A stretch of 8,333 bases of DNA from Bacteroidaceae bacterium (GTDB lineage: Bacteria > Bacteroidota > Bacteroidia > Bacteroidales > Bacteroidaceae), in the NCBI GenBank assembly GCA_900770655.1, contig CAAGLA010000054.1, positions 1 through 8,333 of the forward strand, given 5' to 3'. Positions 1-5,607 of the stretch are shown piece after piece. The notes under the pieces were generated by a model, which was not told the origin of the DNA, did not search any database, and saw only the letters and a list, made by a program, of their open reading frames with translations. Each line of letters starts with the position of its first letter. Position 1 is the stretch's first letter. The position numbers and the translations under genes were made by a program.

Positions 1-161
1 TATCAATTATTTATTGACGGTTCGTTTTTCGTTCCTTACTTGTTCTTTATTTTGTACTGTCCTTTTAAAATGAACAGCACGTTGCACTGCTTGTCTGTAT
101 GGAATGTTGTCAAGGATCATCGTGCTCTCTTGTGGAAGCAAGTGAACTTCCTTCCCGAAAG
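1..161 (-). other. Untranslated leader, probably the 5' leader of an rRNA operon (16S just outside the left edge)
   Basis: Downstream of the strong promoter at 168-198, the minus-strand transcript runs to the window edge without a credible reading frame. It contains an imperfect hairpin (GGAAG paired with CTTCC around 131-155), then CCTTGACAACATTCC, then a purine-rich run with AAAAGGACAGTACAAA and CAAGTAAGGAACG. From memory, such leaders lie ahead of 16S rRNA genes in Bacteroides (a TTGACA-type box, then AAAGGACAGTACAA and an A-rich stretch). No 16S sequence is inside the window, so the assignment is inference from leader style and from the lack of an ORF. An ordinary gene with a long leader is the alternative. 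Confidence 0.5.
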
Positions 162-167
162 CGAGTG

Positions 168-198
168 CAAAGGTAGAGCTTTTTTCTGAACTGACAAA
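168..198 (-). promoter_or_regulatory. Bacteroides-type promoter reading leftward, probably for an rRNA operon
   Basis: Read on the minus strand, the -33 element TTTG (195-198) and the -7 element TACCTTTG (168-175) are separated by exactly 19 bp, a full match to the Bacteroidales primary sigma consensus TTTG-N19-21-TAnnTTTG. Upstream (about 200-250) lie A/T tracts of the kind that act as UP elements at strong promoters. Transcription should start near 161. Nothing recognisable is encoded inside the window, consistent with a promoter for a stable RNA operon beyond the edge. Confidence 0.8.
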
Positions 199-481
199 TG
201 TTTTGGAAGATTTTTTTAATAAAAAGCGAGAAAAAATTAATTACGCAGTTTTTATGTGCGCAATTTTCAAAACTTTTAATCAAAAATCTAAAATTCCAAA
301 CTTTTCGCCTTCTTTTCATTTTAAAGAGGCTGAGAAAATAACAACAGCCGATTTTAAAAGAAAAGCAGAGGTTTGCATCACCATTGCCCGGCTAAAGTAT
401 GCAATATTTGATAAAAAAGAAAATAAACAGCCGTTTTTTTTCATTTTTCAGTGAATTTATTCATTTTTTACAAATTACGCT
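199..481. other. AT-rich intergenic spacer between the btuBG terminator and the left-edge promoter
   Basis: There is no supported gene here. The stretch is strongly AT-rich with long A and T runs. An 83-codon open frame on the plus strand (203-454) is a low-complexity Lys/Phe/Ile/Asn-rich translation with no recognisable domain, and it lies directly upstream of a strong opposing promoter, so I treat it as chance. A short inverted pair, TTGCAT/ATGCAA, sits near 373-403. The part next to 200 may serve as upstream activating sequence for the leftward promoter. Confidence 0.6.
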
Positions 482-519
482 CAAAAAATAAAAAATGGGA
501 TTACCCGCAAGCAACCCCA
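482..519 (-). terminator. Intrinsic terminator of the btuB-btuG operon
   Basis: Read on the minus strand about 28 nt past the btuG stop codon, TGGGGTTGC (511-519) pairs with GGTAATCCCA-side bases (496-504). This forms a 9-bp stem with two G-U pairs and a loop of six. A U-rich tail (TTTTTTATTTTTT, about 483-495) follows. Stem, loop and tail order are those of a factor-independent terminator. Confidence 0.8.
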
Positions 520-546
520 ATTTTACCTTATATTATTAAAGGCGTT

Positions 547-1599
547 CTACTCTACCGAAACAGCCTTTACAGGGTTCAGGCCTGCCGCAATTTTTGAAAC
601 AAGCATACCGTCGGTGTCGTAAATATAGACGTCGCCGTCGTTTATATAGTCGGAAACTGTTACACAAACATATTTCCCGGCAGCCGAAACCTTATAAGGA
701 ACAGGCAGATACTCCTCCTTTATCCACGGAGAATCAATTGCACCGGTCGATTTATTGTAAGAGATATATGTTATTGTAGGGTTCCAATTTTCATCGTACT
801 GAGAAAGAAAGCCATAAAGAATACCCGAATTATAACAAATCTCCGTCATACTGCTGCAAGCAGCAGGCAAGACGTAAAATTCCCCATTAGAGATATATTG
901 CAGAGTGCTGGAAACACCGGCATAGTTTCCATAGGAAGCAACAAAGACACCATTGCCGGTTGACACAACATTTGCTGGATTCAAAGCCACTTCTATTTTT
1001 TCAATCTCACAGAACGAAACGAGGTCGATAACCGAAACAGTATTGTCGTAACCCAATTCTGTATTGTAATCCATTCCGCCGGAGTTTGCAACATACAATT
1101 TATTGCCACACACCGCCAGCTGTTCGGGGTTGCGCCCGACACGCACCATTGCCACTACTTCGAGAGAAGCAGTATCAATCTTTGCCACATAGCCATTGTA
1201 ATATGTAGCATAGACTTTACCACCGTGCGCTGCGAGGTAACGCGGCTGGGCACCACATTCCAACTGTTTTATAGACTTTGCATCGAGCCCTGCAACCTCA
1301 ATTGTAGACTCACCGGCAACAGCAATATACATTTTACTGCCATATACAAGAATATCGTTCGCGGTATTCCCAAGCCCACGGCCATTCACAAGTTCAAAAT
1401 AGTTCTGAACCACCTCGCCGGTAGCCGGGTTATACATTGTCAGCGAAGAGTTATTGCTTTTCCAATCGCCAGAGTTCAATACATACATTACACCGGAGGT
1501 CTTCTCGGAAGGGGAAGGAGTTACAACATCGTCTTCACTACAGGCAACCACCAACAGAAAGAGAAACAGCAAAGAGAAACATTTAAGAAAGACTTTCAT
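547..1599 (-). CDS. btuG: BtuG-like surface lipoprotein, YncE/DUF5074-type beta-propeller that captures vitamin B12
   Basis: This 350-residue protein is predicted to be a lipoprotein on the outer cell surface. Residues 1-19 form a hydrophobic signal peptide ending in a lipobox (LVVAC) with the lipid-anchored cysteine at residue 20. The next residues, SEDD, fit the acidic lipoprotein export signal that sends Bacteroidota lipoproteins to the surface. The rest is repeated blade-like units of a YncE/YVTN beta-propeller, such as GRNPEQLAVCGNKLYVANSG (about 155-174), and the C-terminal GLNPVKAVSVE would close the ring. The gene starts 25 nt after btuB and shares its riboswitch. In Bacteroides thetaiotaomicron, BtuG is such a propeller, binds B12 very tightly and caps BtuB. 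The fold and lipoprotein status are read from the sequence; the B12-binding role is inferred from family and operon. Another surface propeller with a different ligand is less likely. Confidence 0.8.
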   Translation of the reverse strand: MKVFLKCFSLLFLFLLVVACSEDDVVTPSPSEKTSGVMYVLNSGDWKSNNSSLTMYNPATGEVVQNYFELVNGRGLGNTANDILVYGSKMYIAVAGESTIEVAGLDAKSIKQLECGAQPRYLAAHGGKVYATYYNGYVAKIDTASLEVVAMVRVGRNPEQLAVCGNKLYVANSGGMDYNTELGYDNTVSVIDLVSFCEIEKIEVALNPANVVSTGNGVFVASYGNYAGVSSTLQYISNGEFYVLPAACSSMTEICYNSGILYGFLSQYDENWNPTITYISYNKSTGAIDSPWIKEEYLPVPYKVSAAGKYVCVTVSDYINDGDVYIYDTDGMLVSKIAAGLNPVKAVSVE

Positions 1600-1624
1600 A
1601 AGATTTATGTTTTATGGTTAGATA

Positions 1625-3634
1625 TCAAAAGTACAGCCGGGCCGAAAGACGCCACGAAAAACCGGGCATAGGATAGTATCGTATCACTTCATACTGCGCG
1701 TTACCTACATTAAGCAGTTCACCCTGCAGGCGCAGGCTCATTGAAGAGCCTAAAGCAAACTCGCGGTTCGCCGAAAAGGAGTGCTCAAGATAACCCGACA
1801 TTCTATTGCGCGCTGTATTTTGCGGCAACATATAACGTTCACCCACAGCCGTGAGCATATAGGAGAGATTAAGCAAGGGCGAGCGAAGCGTTAAAGAGAA
1901 TAGGCCCGAATGGCGGGGAGTATATGGCAACTGGTGACGGTAGTTCTTCGACGAAGAGGCGGTTACATCAACCGCATATAGCCAAGAGTAGCCAAGCGAT
2001 GAATCAAGAGAGAGAAAGCGTGAAAGAGCAATGTTCCCCGACAGATTCAAATCTACCCCATAAATAGCGGCACGCCCGAAGTTCATCATACGCCAAACAT
2101 ACATTGTAGGCAATGCCACAATCTTGTCACGTACATTATTATAATAGGCATCGACAGAAAGGCTCAGACTATTCAACGATTGGGAAGAGTTCAGCTCCCA
2201 CGTTACACCCATATTATATTGCGTTGCCCTTTCAGGCTTAAGCCCCACATTGCCCAGCCGCAAGTAGTAGAGGTCGGCAAATGTAGGCACACGATAGGTG
2301 TCCTTAAAAGAGAACCTTATGTATAGCGGATAATCGGCTATTGGGGTCACAACCAAGCTTGCCGACGGCGAGACTCTTTTGTACGCTCCCGGCGCGTTGC
2401 CCACATCAACTGCATCGCGCTGGTACATAGCAAAGAGAGAGAGCGTCAACTGCCACCACTCGCTGCTATACCTGCCCGAAGCAGCACCCATAAACGAGAG
2501 GCGCCGCGGGCTGCGACTATCAGGAAAGTTATTGGAGAGCGTGGTATATCCGGCATCTGCAGCAAGAGAGTAGGCAAAGCGCCCAAGCCCGTTTCCTGCG
2601 AGCGAAAGAGAGGCATACAATTCATTCTGCCTGTTTATATCTGTTTGCCGACCAAGCGCATAATTATCGCTTATATCTGTGTAGCGCGAATAGTTGTAGT
2701 CGTACTTAAAGAGAGCCTGAAAGCGGTGTCTACTTCCCAAATCTCTTTTAAACACAGACTGGGCAAAGAAATTTCTATTGCACAACCGCTCACGGTTCTC
2801 CTTGTTATAGAGATTCACCGCACCGGGCAGCCCGCGCTCCGACCCGTAATAATGCACCTTTGCCGCAAGCTCGCCACCAAAGAGAGCAAGCACCGTATTA
2901 CCCTCAAGAACAAGCGACTCAGAATCGCCATTTGAGCGCTTCTCTCGCGAAGAGTTGTTGCCGTTCACTAAAGTAAAGGGATAAGCGCCATCACTCCTAG
3001 AATAGTCGCCATAAAACGAGAGTTTTTCCACACTGTACCAAGAATAAGCGGCAACGCGGTTTCTTACAGCATAGACCGACGTGCCAAGAAGACCGAACGA
3101 CCCGCCCTCAAGTTTTACACAACAGAGGTTGTTCTGTTCGCGCAGGGTTGCAAGAGAAATAAGGTTCGATAGTTGAAGCTCACGTGCAGTGCGGGGCACG
3201 ACATCGCCACCCTGCCCCATAGTCAACGATACAGTTTCAATATTTTCGAGCCCGAAACGGCCTAAATCAACCATACCGCTCTGGGCATTGGAAAGAACTG
3301 CACCGTCGTAACTCACCGCCGTATGCTTGGCCCCCATTCCGCGTACCGAAACGGTTTTCAAGCCGCCCACCCCGCCATAATCGTTCACTACAACTCCGGG
3401 CATACGTTTAACCGCATCGGAGAGCGTATGCAAGCCAAGAGAGAGAATATCGCTTCGCCCTATATTACGCTGCGGAACATCGCGGCGTGGCGCACTCACG
3501 CCCGAAGATGACAAAACAGTTGTCTCCTCCAAAATATAATGAAGCGTATCGGTCTTGAACGCCAAAGCATTACCGACAGAACATACAAGCGTGCAGAGCA
3601 CACAGAAAACCTGTAAAAAAAACTTGTGTAACAT
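1625..3634 (-). CDS. btuB: TonB-dependent outer-membrane vitamin B12 receptor BtuB
   Basis: This 669-residue protein is somewhat longer than E. coli BtuB (about 610). The signal peptide spans residues 1-25 with a likely signal peptidase I site after ALA. A TonB-box-like EETTVLSS follows at about 36-43. The plug domain (about 55-150) has the usual LSDAVKRMPGVVV and VSVRGMGAKHTAVSYDGAVL signatures, and the rest is a beta-barrel ending in the aromatic residue Phe typical of outer-membrane proteins. It lacks the N-terminal carboxypeptidase-regulatory-like domain of SusC-type receptors, so it is a classical small-ligand receptor. Substrate assignment rests on the cobalamin riboswitch just upstream and the BtuG-like lipoprotein downstream. 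It would move B12 into the periplasm using TonB-ExbBD energy, whose genes are not here. The chosen ATG gives a complete signal peptide. No Shine-Dalgarno sequence is visible. Confidence 0.88.
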   Translation of the reverse strand: MLHKFFLQVFCVLCTLVCSVGNALAFKTDTLHYILEETTVLSSSGVSAPRRDVPQRNIGRSDILSLGLHTLSDAVKRMPGVVVNDYGGVGGLKTVSVRGMGAKHTAVSYDGAVLSNAQSGMVDLGRFGLENIETVSLTMGQGGDVVPRTARELQLSNLISLATLREQNNLCCVKLEGGSFGLLGTSVYAVRNRVAAYSWYSVEKLSFYGDYSRSDGAYPFTLVNGNNSSREKRSNGDSESLVLEGNTVLALFGGELAAKVHYYGSERGLPGAVNLYNKENRERLCNRNFFAQSVFKRDLGSRHRFQALFKYDYNYSRYTDISDNYALGRQTDINRQNELYASLSLAGNGLGRFAYSLAADAGYTTLSNNFPDSRSPRRLSFMGAASGRYSSEWWQLTLSLFAMYQRDAVDVGNAPGAYKRVSPSASLVVTPIADYPLYIRFSFKDTYRVPTFADLYYLRLGNVGLKPERATQYNMGVTWELNSSQSLNSLSLSVDAYYNNVRDKIVALPTMYVWRMMNFGRAAIYGVDLNLSGNIALSRFLSLDSSLGYSWLYAVDVTASSSKNYRHQLPYTPRHSGLFSLTLRSPLLNLSYMLTAVGERYMLPQNTARNRMSGYLEHSFSANREFALGSSMSLRLQGELLNVGNAQYEVIRYYPMPGFSWRLSARLYF

Positions 3635-3642
3635 ATAAAGCC

Positions 3643-3669
3643 TATAAAACCCTTACCCGGGGTTGTATA
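3643..3669 (-). promoter_or_regulatory. Hairpin between the cobalamin aptamer and the btuB start codon (candidate expression platform)
   Basis: On the minus strand, TATACAACCC (3660-3669) pairs with GGGTTTTATA (3643-3652). There is one C-T mismatch and a seven-base loop. The structure ends 8 nt before the btuB ATG, after the last conserved base of the riboswitch. It is not followed by a strong U-run, so translational control by masking the initiation region seems more likely than termination. The pairing is seen in the sequence; the regulatory role is inferred. Confidence 0.45.
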
Positions 3670-3682
3670 AAACATATTGGAA

Positions 3683-3850
3683 AAGGCAGGTTTTCTGGCT
3701 TGTTCCCTTTAAGCGCCTTCCCACCCTTACTGGGCAGTGGCAATAGAAAACTTAAAGTATAAGGAACCTACAGCTACGGGTATAGCTCCGGATTTTGACC
3801 GGATTCCCTTTTACTAACCGGCTATGACAATGCCGGTTACACCGTTATCC
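3683..3850 (-). ncRNA. Cobalamin (adenosylcobalamin) riboswitch controlling btuB-btuG
   Basis: On the minus strand the conserved blocks of the class appear in order: GGTGTAACCGGCATTG at the 5' side, then GGGAATCCGGTCAAAATCCGG, AGCTATACCCGTAGCTGT, the B12-box core GCCACTG (3735-3741), GGGAAGGCGC, and the closing AAGCCAGAAAACCTGCC (3685-3701). It lies between the rplI terminator and btuB, so it belongs to the btuBG transcript. In this class, binding of coenzyme B12 locks a kissing loop and lowers expression of downstream uptake genes. The 5' boundary is approximate. Confidence 0.93.
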
Positions 3851-3854
3851 GCGA

Positions 3855-3901
3855 CGAAGATACAGTTATTAAAATTATTATGCAACAGAAGAGAGTAAAA
3901 A
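3855..3901 (-). promoter_or_regulatory. Candidate promoter(s) for the riboswitch-btuBG transcript
   Basis: A promoter must lie between the rplI terminator and the aptamer. Two overlapping candidates are visible on the minus strand. In one, GTTG (3883-3886) is 20 bp from TATCTTCG (3855-3862). In the other, TTTT (3898-3901) is 20 bp from TAATTTTA (3870-3877). Each -7 box misses the TAnnTTTG consensus at one position. I cannot tell which is used. Confidence 0.45.
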
Positions 3902-3916
3902 AAGCAGGAAGAGGAA

Positions 3917-3953
3917 TAAAAAAAAAGCTGAGCGACCTTACGAGTCGCTCAGC
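3917..3953 (-). terminator. Intrinsic terminator of the rpsF-rpsR-rplI operon
   Basis: On the minus strand GCTGAGCGAC (3944-3953) pairs perfectly with GTCGCTCAGC (3927-3936) around a seven-base loop. Nine consecutive U residues follow (3918-3926). This is a textbook factor-independent terminator 23 nt after the rplI stop codon, and it isolates the ribosomal operon from the riboswitch-controlled btuBG operon. Confidence 0.95.
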
Positions 3954-3976
3954 GCAGTAAAATATTTTGCAACTGA

Positions 3977-4423
3977 TTATTCAGCTTCGGCAACTACTGT
4001 GAAAGGAACCTTAACAGTAACTTCCTTGTGCAGTTTGATAGTAGCTGTGTAAGAACCAACCTCCTTAGCAGCATCGGCAACAATAATCTTGCGATCTACC
4101 TCGAGACCGAGCTTAGCAAGCTCTTCTGCTATCTGTATTGAACCTACTGAACCATAAACGGCACCTGTAGCGCTTACCTTTGTAGCGATTGTCAAAGCTA
4201 CACCCTCGAACTTCGCTGCGAAAGCCTCAGCGTCGGCCTTAATCTTAGCCAACTTGTGAGCACGCTGCTTCAAGTTCTCGGCAAGCACCTTCTTTGCAGA
4301 CTCTGTAGCGATAACAGCCTTGCCTGTAGGAATCAAATAATTACGGCCATAACCGTCTTTTACCTTAACGATATCGTCTTTGTAACCCAAGTTGATTACA
4401 TCTTCTTTCAATATAAGTTCCAT
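3977..4423 (-). CDS. rplI: Large-subunit ribosomal protein bL9
   Basis: This 148-residue protein is the usual length for bL9, which binds 23S rRNA domain V near the L1 stalk and projects from the 50S subunit. The N-terminal domain carries the family signature, with LGYKDDIVKVKDGYGRNYLIP at about 12-32. A charged connecting helix spans about 40-75, and the C-terminal domain includes GAVYGSVGSIQIAEEL. It is the last gene of the rpsF-rpsR-rplI operon, an arrangement widespread in bacteria. Start choice is fixed by an AGGAGG Shine-Dalgarno (4431-4436) seven bases before the ATG, in the 14-nt gap after rpsR. That is striking in a phylum where such sites are rare. Confidence 0.97.
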   Translation of the reverse strand: MELILKEDVINLGYKDDIVKVKDGYGRNYLIPTGKAVIATESAKKVLAENLKQRAHKLAKIKADAEAFAAKFEGVALTIATKVSATGAVYGSVGSIQIAEELAKLGLEVDRKIIVADAAKEVGSYTATIKLHKEVTVKVPFTVVAEAE

Positions 4424-4430
4424 AATTATT

Positions 4431-4436
4431 CCTCCT
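4431..4436 (-). promoter_or_regulatory. Strong Shine-Dalgarno site of rplI
   Basis: AGGAGG on the minus strand lies seven bases upstream of the rplI ATG and just after the rpsR stop codon. It is the best ribosome-binding site in the window. btuB, btuG, rprX, rprY, rpsF and the 59-residue membrane protein gene show only A/T-rich sequence before their start codons. Confidence 0.85.
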
Positions 4437-4437
4437 A

Positions 4438-4707
4438 TTATTTCATCATATCAGTAACAAAAGGCAGCAAAGCCAAGTGGCGTGCACGCTTAACAGCCTG
4501 AGCTATACGACGCTGGAACTTCAAAGAAGTACCTGTGATGCGACGGGGCAAAAGCTTACCCTGCTCGTTCAAAAACTTCTTCAAGAATTCGGGATCCTTG
4601 TAATCGATATACTTAATGCCATTCTTTTTGAAACGGCAGTATTTTTTCTTTGTGACATCAACTGTAGGAGGTGTCAAATATCTAATTTCTGAAGGTGTCT
4701 GTGCCAT
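4438..4707 (-). CDS. rpsR: Small-subunit ribosomal protein bS18
   Basis: This 89-residue protein is full length for bS18, a platform protein of the 30S subunit that assembles as a heterodimer with bS6. The family signatures are clear: KKKYCRFKKNGIKYIDYKD near 20-38, then FLNEQGKLLPRRITGTSLKFQRRIAQAVKRARHLALLPF. The gene begins only 2 nt after the rpsF stop. Its Shine-Dalgarno AAGGAG overlaps the end of rpsF, implying tight coupling. In Bacteroidota, structural work on Flavobacterium johnsoniae ribosomes showed bS18 helping bS21 and bS6 sequester the anti-Shine-Dalgarno end of 16S rRNA. Confidence 0.97.
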   Translation of the reverse strand: MAQTPSEIRYLTPPTVDVTKKKYCRFKKNGIKYIDYKDPEFLKKFLNEQGKLLPRRITGTSLKFQRRIAQAVKRARHLALLPFVTDMMK

Positions 4708-4709
4708 AA

Positions 4710-5051
4710 TTAATTCTCCTTATTAGCTTTTAAATTTCTTCTCTTGGCAGCATACTCAGCAGCATACTTGTCCAACTTAACAACCAAAGAGCGGATAACG
4801 CGCTCGTCACGACGGTATTGGAGTTCCAACTTAGAGATAACCTTAGGCTCAGCATTGAACTCGAACATTACATAAAAGCCTGTAGACTTCTTCTGAATGG
4901 GGTAAGCAAGTTTCTTAAGACCCCAGTTCTCCTCATTGACAATCTCAGCTCCTTCAGCAGTGAGAATGCCCTTGAACTTCTCTACCGCTTCCTTCATCTG
5001 AACATCAGACAAAACGGGAGTTAAAATGAAAACGGTTTCGTATTGATTCAT
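4710..5051 (-). CDS. rpsF: Small-subunit ribosomal protein bS6
   Basis: This 113-residue protein has a normal length for bS6. The N-terminal MNQYETVFILTPVL and the later NWGLKKLAYPIQKKSTGFYVMFEF and ELQYRRDERVIRSLVVKLD blocks are diagnostic of the ferredoxin-like bS6 fold. It pairs with bS18 on the 30S platform. It is the first gene of the operon, about 40 nt downstream of the predicted transcription start. The start codon is preceded only by A/T-rich sequence (TTAATTAAAA), with no Shine-Dalgarno, unlike its two operon partners. The tail is rich in Lys, Ala and Asn, as expected for the family. Confidence 0.97.
   Translation of the reverse strand: MNQYETVFILTPVLSDVQMKEAVEKFKGILTAEGAEIVNEENWGLKKLAYPIQKKSTGFYVMFEFNAEPKVISKLELQYRRDERVIRSLVVKLDKYAAEYAAKRRNLKANKEN
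4716..4721 (-). promoter_or_regulatory. Shine-Dalgarno site of rpsR
   Basis: AAGGAG on the minus strand lies eight bases before the rpsR ATG and overlaps the last codons of rpsF. It is complementary to the anti-Shine-Dalgarno CCUCC region at the 3' end of 16S rRNA. It is one of only two such sites seen in the window, both in this operon. Confidence 0.75.
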
Positions 5052-5098
5052 TTTTAATTAATAAATTGGTTAAACATTCGTTTATCTAAACGCGGGTG

Positions 5099-5129
5099 CA
5101 AAGATAGTCATAAATTTTAAAATACCAAA
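5099..5129 (-). promoter_or_regulatory. Promoter of the rpsF-rpsR-rplI operon
   Basis: On the minus strand TTTG (5126-5129) and TATCTTTG (5099-5106) are 19 bp apart, an exact match to the Bacteroidales housekeeping promoter. Transcription is expected to start near 5092, giving a leader of about 40 nt before rpsF. Confidence 0.88.
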
Positions 5130-5240
5130 GATTTACAGCAACCTTTTTATTCCGCAAGCCGCCAAATCGCGCTAAAATGGTGTAGAAACTGTACTTTTTA
5201 CAGGCGTAGAAGATTTTAATATGTTTTTTTTCAAAAAAAA

Positions 5241-5272
5241 TTTCGTTCTCTAAATATTTATATGTTTCTTTG
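5241..5272 (+). promoter_or_regulatory. Candidate promoter of the 59-residue membrane protein gene
   Basis: On the plus strand TTTC (5241-5244) is followed after 20 bp by TTTCTTTG (5265-5272). Each box misses the TTTG / TAnnTTTG consensus at one position. An overlapping TATGTTTC (5261-5268) is a second possible -7 box. The site lies 34 bp upstream of the ATG at 5307 and diverges from the rpsF promoter. Confidence 0.55.
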
Positions 5273-5306
5273 CAGATAGAAAATAATCAAAAAAAATCAT
5301 ATAGCT

Positions 5307-5486
5307 ATGGCAGAAAAAATTAAGTACGTTGGATTAGTATTGCTTGTTATTGGAGCTATCATTCTTTTGGCAAGCCAGATAAACGGTTGGAACAACATCA
5401 ACGGTGTAAACTTCGGCGCAACAGCAGCAATGATTGTTGGTCTTATAACATACGTTGTTGCCGGCAAAAAGGGCTACCAGCAATAA
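5307..5486 (+). CDS. Small two-helix integral membrane protein of unknown function (59 residues)
   Basis: This frame begins ATG GCA GAA AAA and ends CAG CAA TAA, giving MAEKIKYVGLVLLVIGAIIL at the N-terminus and VVAGKKGYQQ at the C-terminus. Two hydrophobic helices are visible, at about residues 7-23 and 37-52. A polar turn (SQINGWNNINGVN) joins them, and lysines flank the helices at both ends, suggesting that both termini are cytoplasmic. It is the only plus-strand gene in the window. It has its own candidate promoter (5241-5272) and a terminator-like palindrome starting 27 bp after the stop codon, which together argue that it is real. There is no Shine-Dalgarno, as usual here. I do not recognise a named family. 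Small proteins of this style occur in Bacteroidales genomes, usually as hypothetical proteins. Confidence 0.82.
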   Translation: MAEKIKYVGLVLLVIGAIILLASQINGWNNINGVNFGATAAMIVGLITYVVAGKKGYQQ

Positions 5487-5512
5487 ACAACAGTACACTA
5501 TAGAAAAGTTAT

Positions 5513-5545
5513 ATATATGGCAGCCGCGGCTGCCATATATTTTTA
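5513..5545 (+). terminator. Terminator of the small membrane protein gene: perfect 28-bp palindrome plus U-run
   Basis: Positions 5513-5540 are a perfect palindrome centred on CCGCGG, able to form a 12-bp stem with a CGCG loop. Reading rightward, a run of U follows (5540-5545). It lies 27 bp after the stop codon of the 59-residue gene. On the minus strand the same palindrome lacks a good U-run but may still slow convergent transcription from rprXY. Confidence 0.8.
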
Positions 5546-5580
5546 TACCCGACACTCACAAGAGCTGTCGGGTATAAAAA
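5540..5580 (-). terminator. Hairpin at the 3' end of rprXY, probable terminator in a convergent junction
   Basis: TTTTTATACCCGACA (5540-5554) and TGTCGGGTATAAAAA (5566-5580) are perfect 15-base inverted arms around an 11-base loop. Three more pairs (CTC/GAG) can form inside. The hairpin begins 28 nt beyond the rprY stop on the minus strand. It carries its T-run at the 5' side and its A-run at the 3' side on either strand, so it is not a classical U-tailed terminator. It may act as a 3' stabilising stem or as a terminator together with the adjoining palindrome. Confidence 0.6.
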
Positions 5581-5607
5581 TAATCACAATATTGGGCAAC
5601 TATACAT

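Noticed and set aside
110..319. 69-codon minus-strand open frame across the left promoter
   Set aside because: It spans the predicted -33/-7 boxes and transcription start of the leftward promoter, so it cannot be read from that transcript. The composition is random-like.
203..454. 83-codon open frame on the plus strand in the AT-rich spacer
   Set aside because: The translation is low-complexity and Lys/Phe/Asn/Ile-rich with no domain. There is no credible promoter or ribosome site, and it overlaps the upstream part of a strong opposing promoter.
5334..5555. 73-codon minus-strand open frame, partly hydrophobic and cysteine-rich
   Set aside because: It is the antisense shadow of the 59-residue membrane protein gene and its terminator palindrome. 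The cysteines come from reversed codons of that gene.
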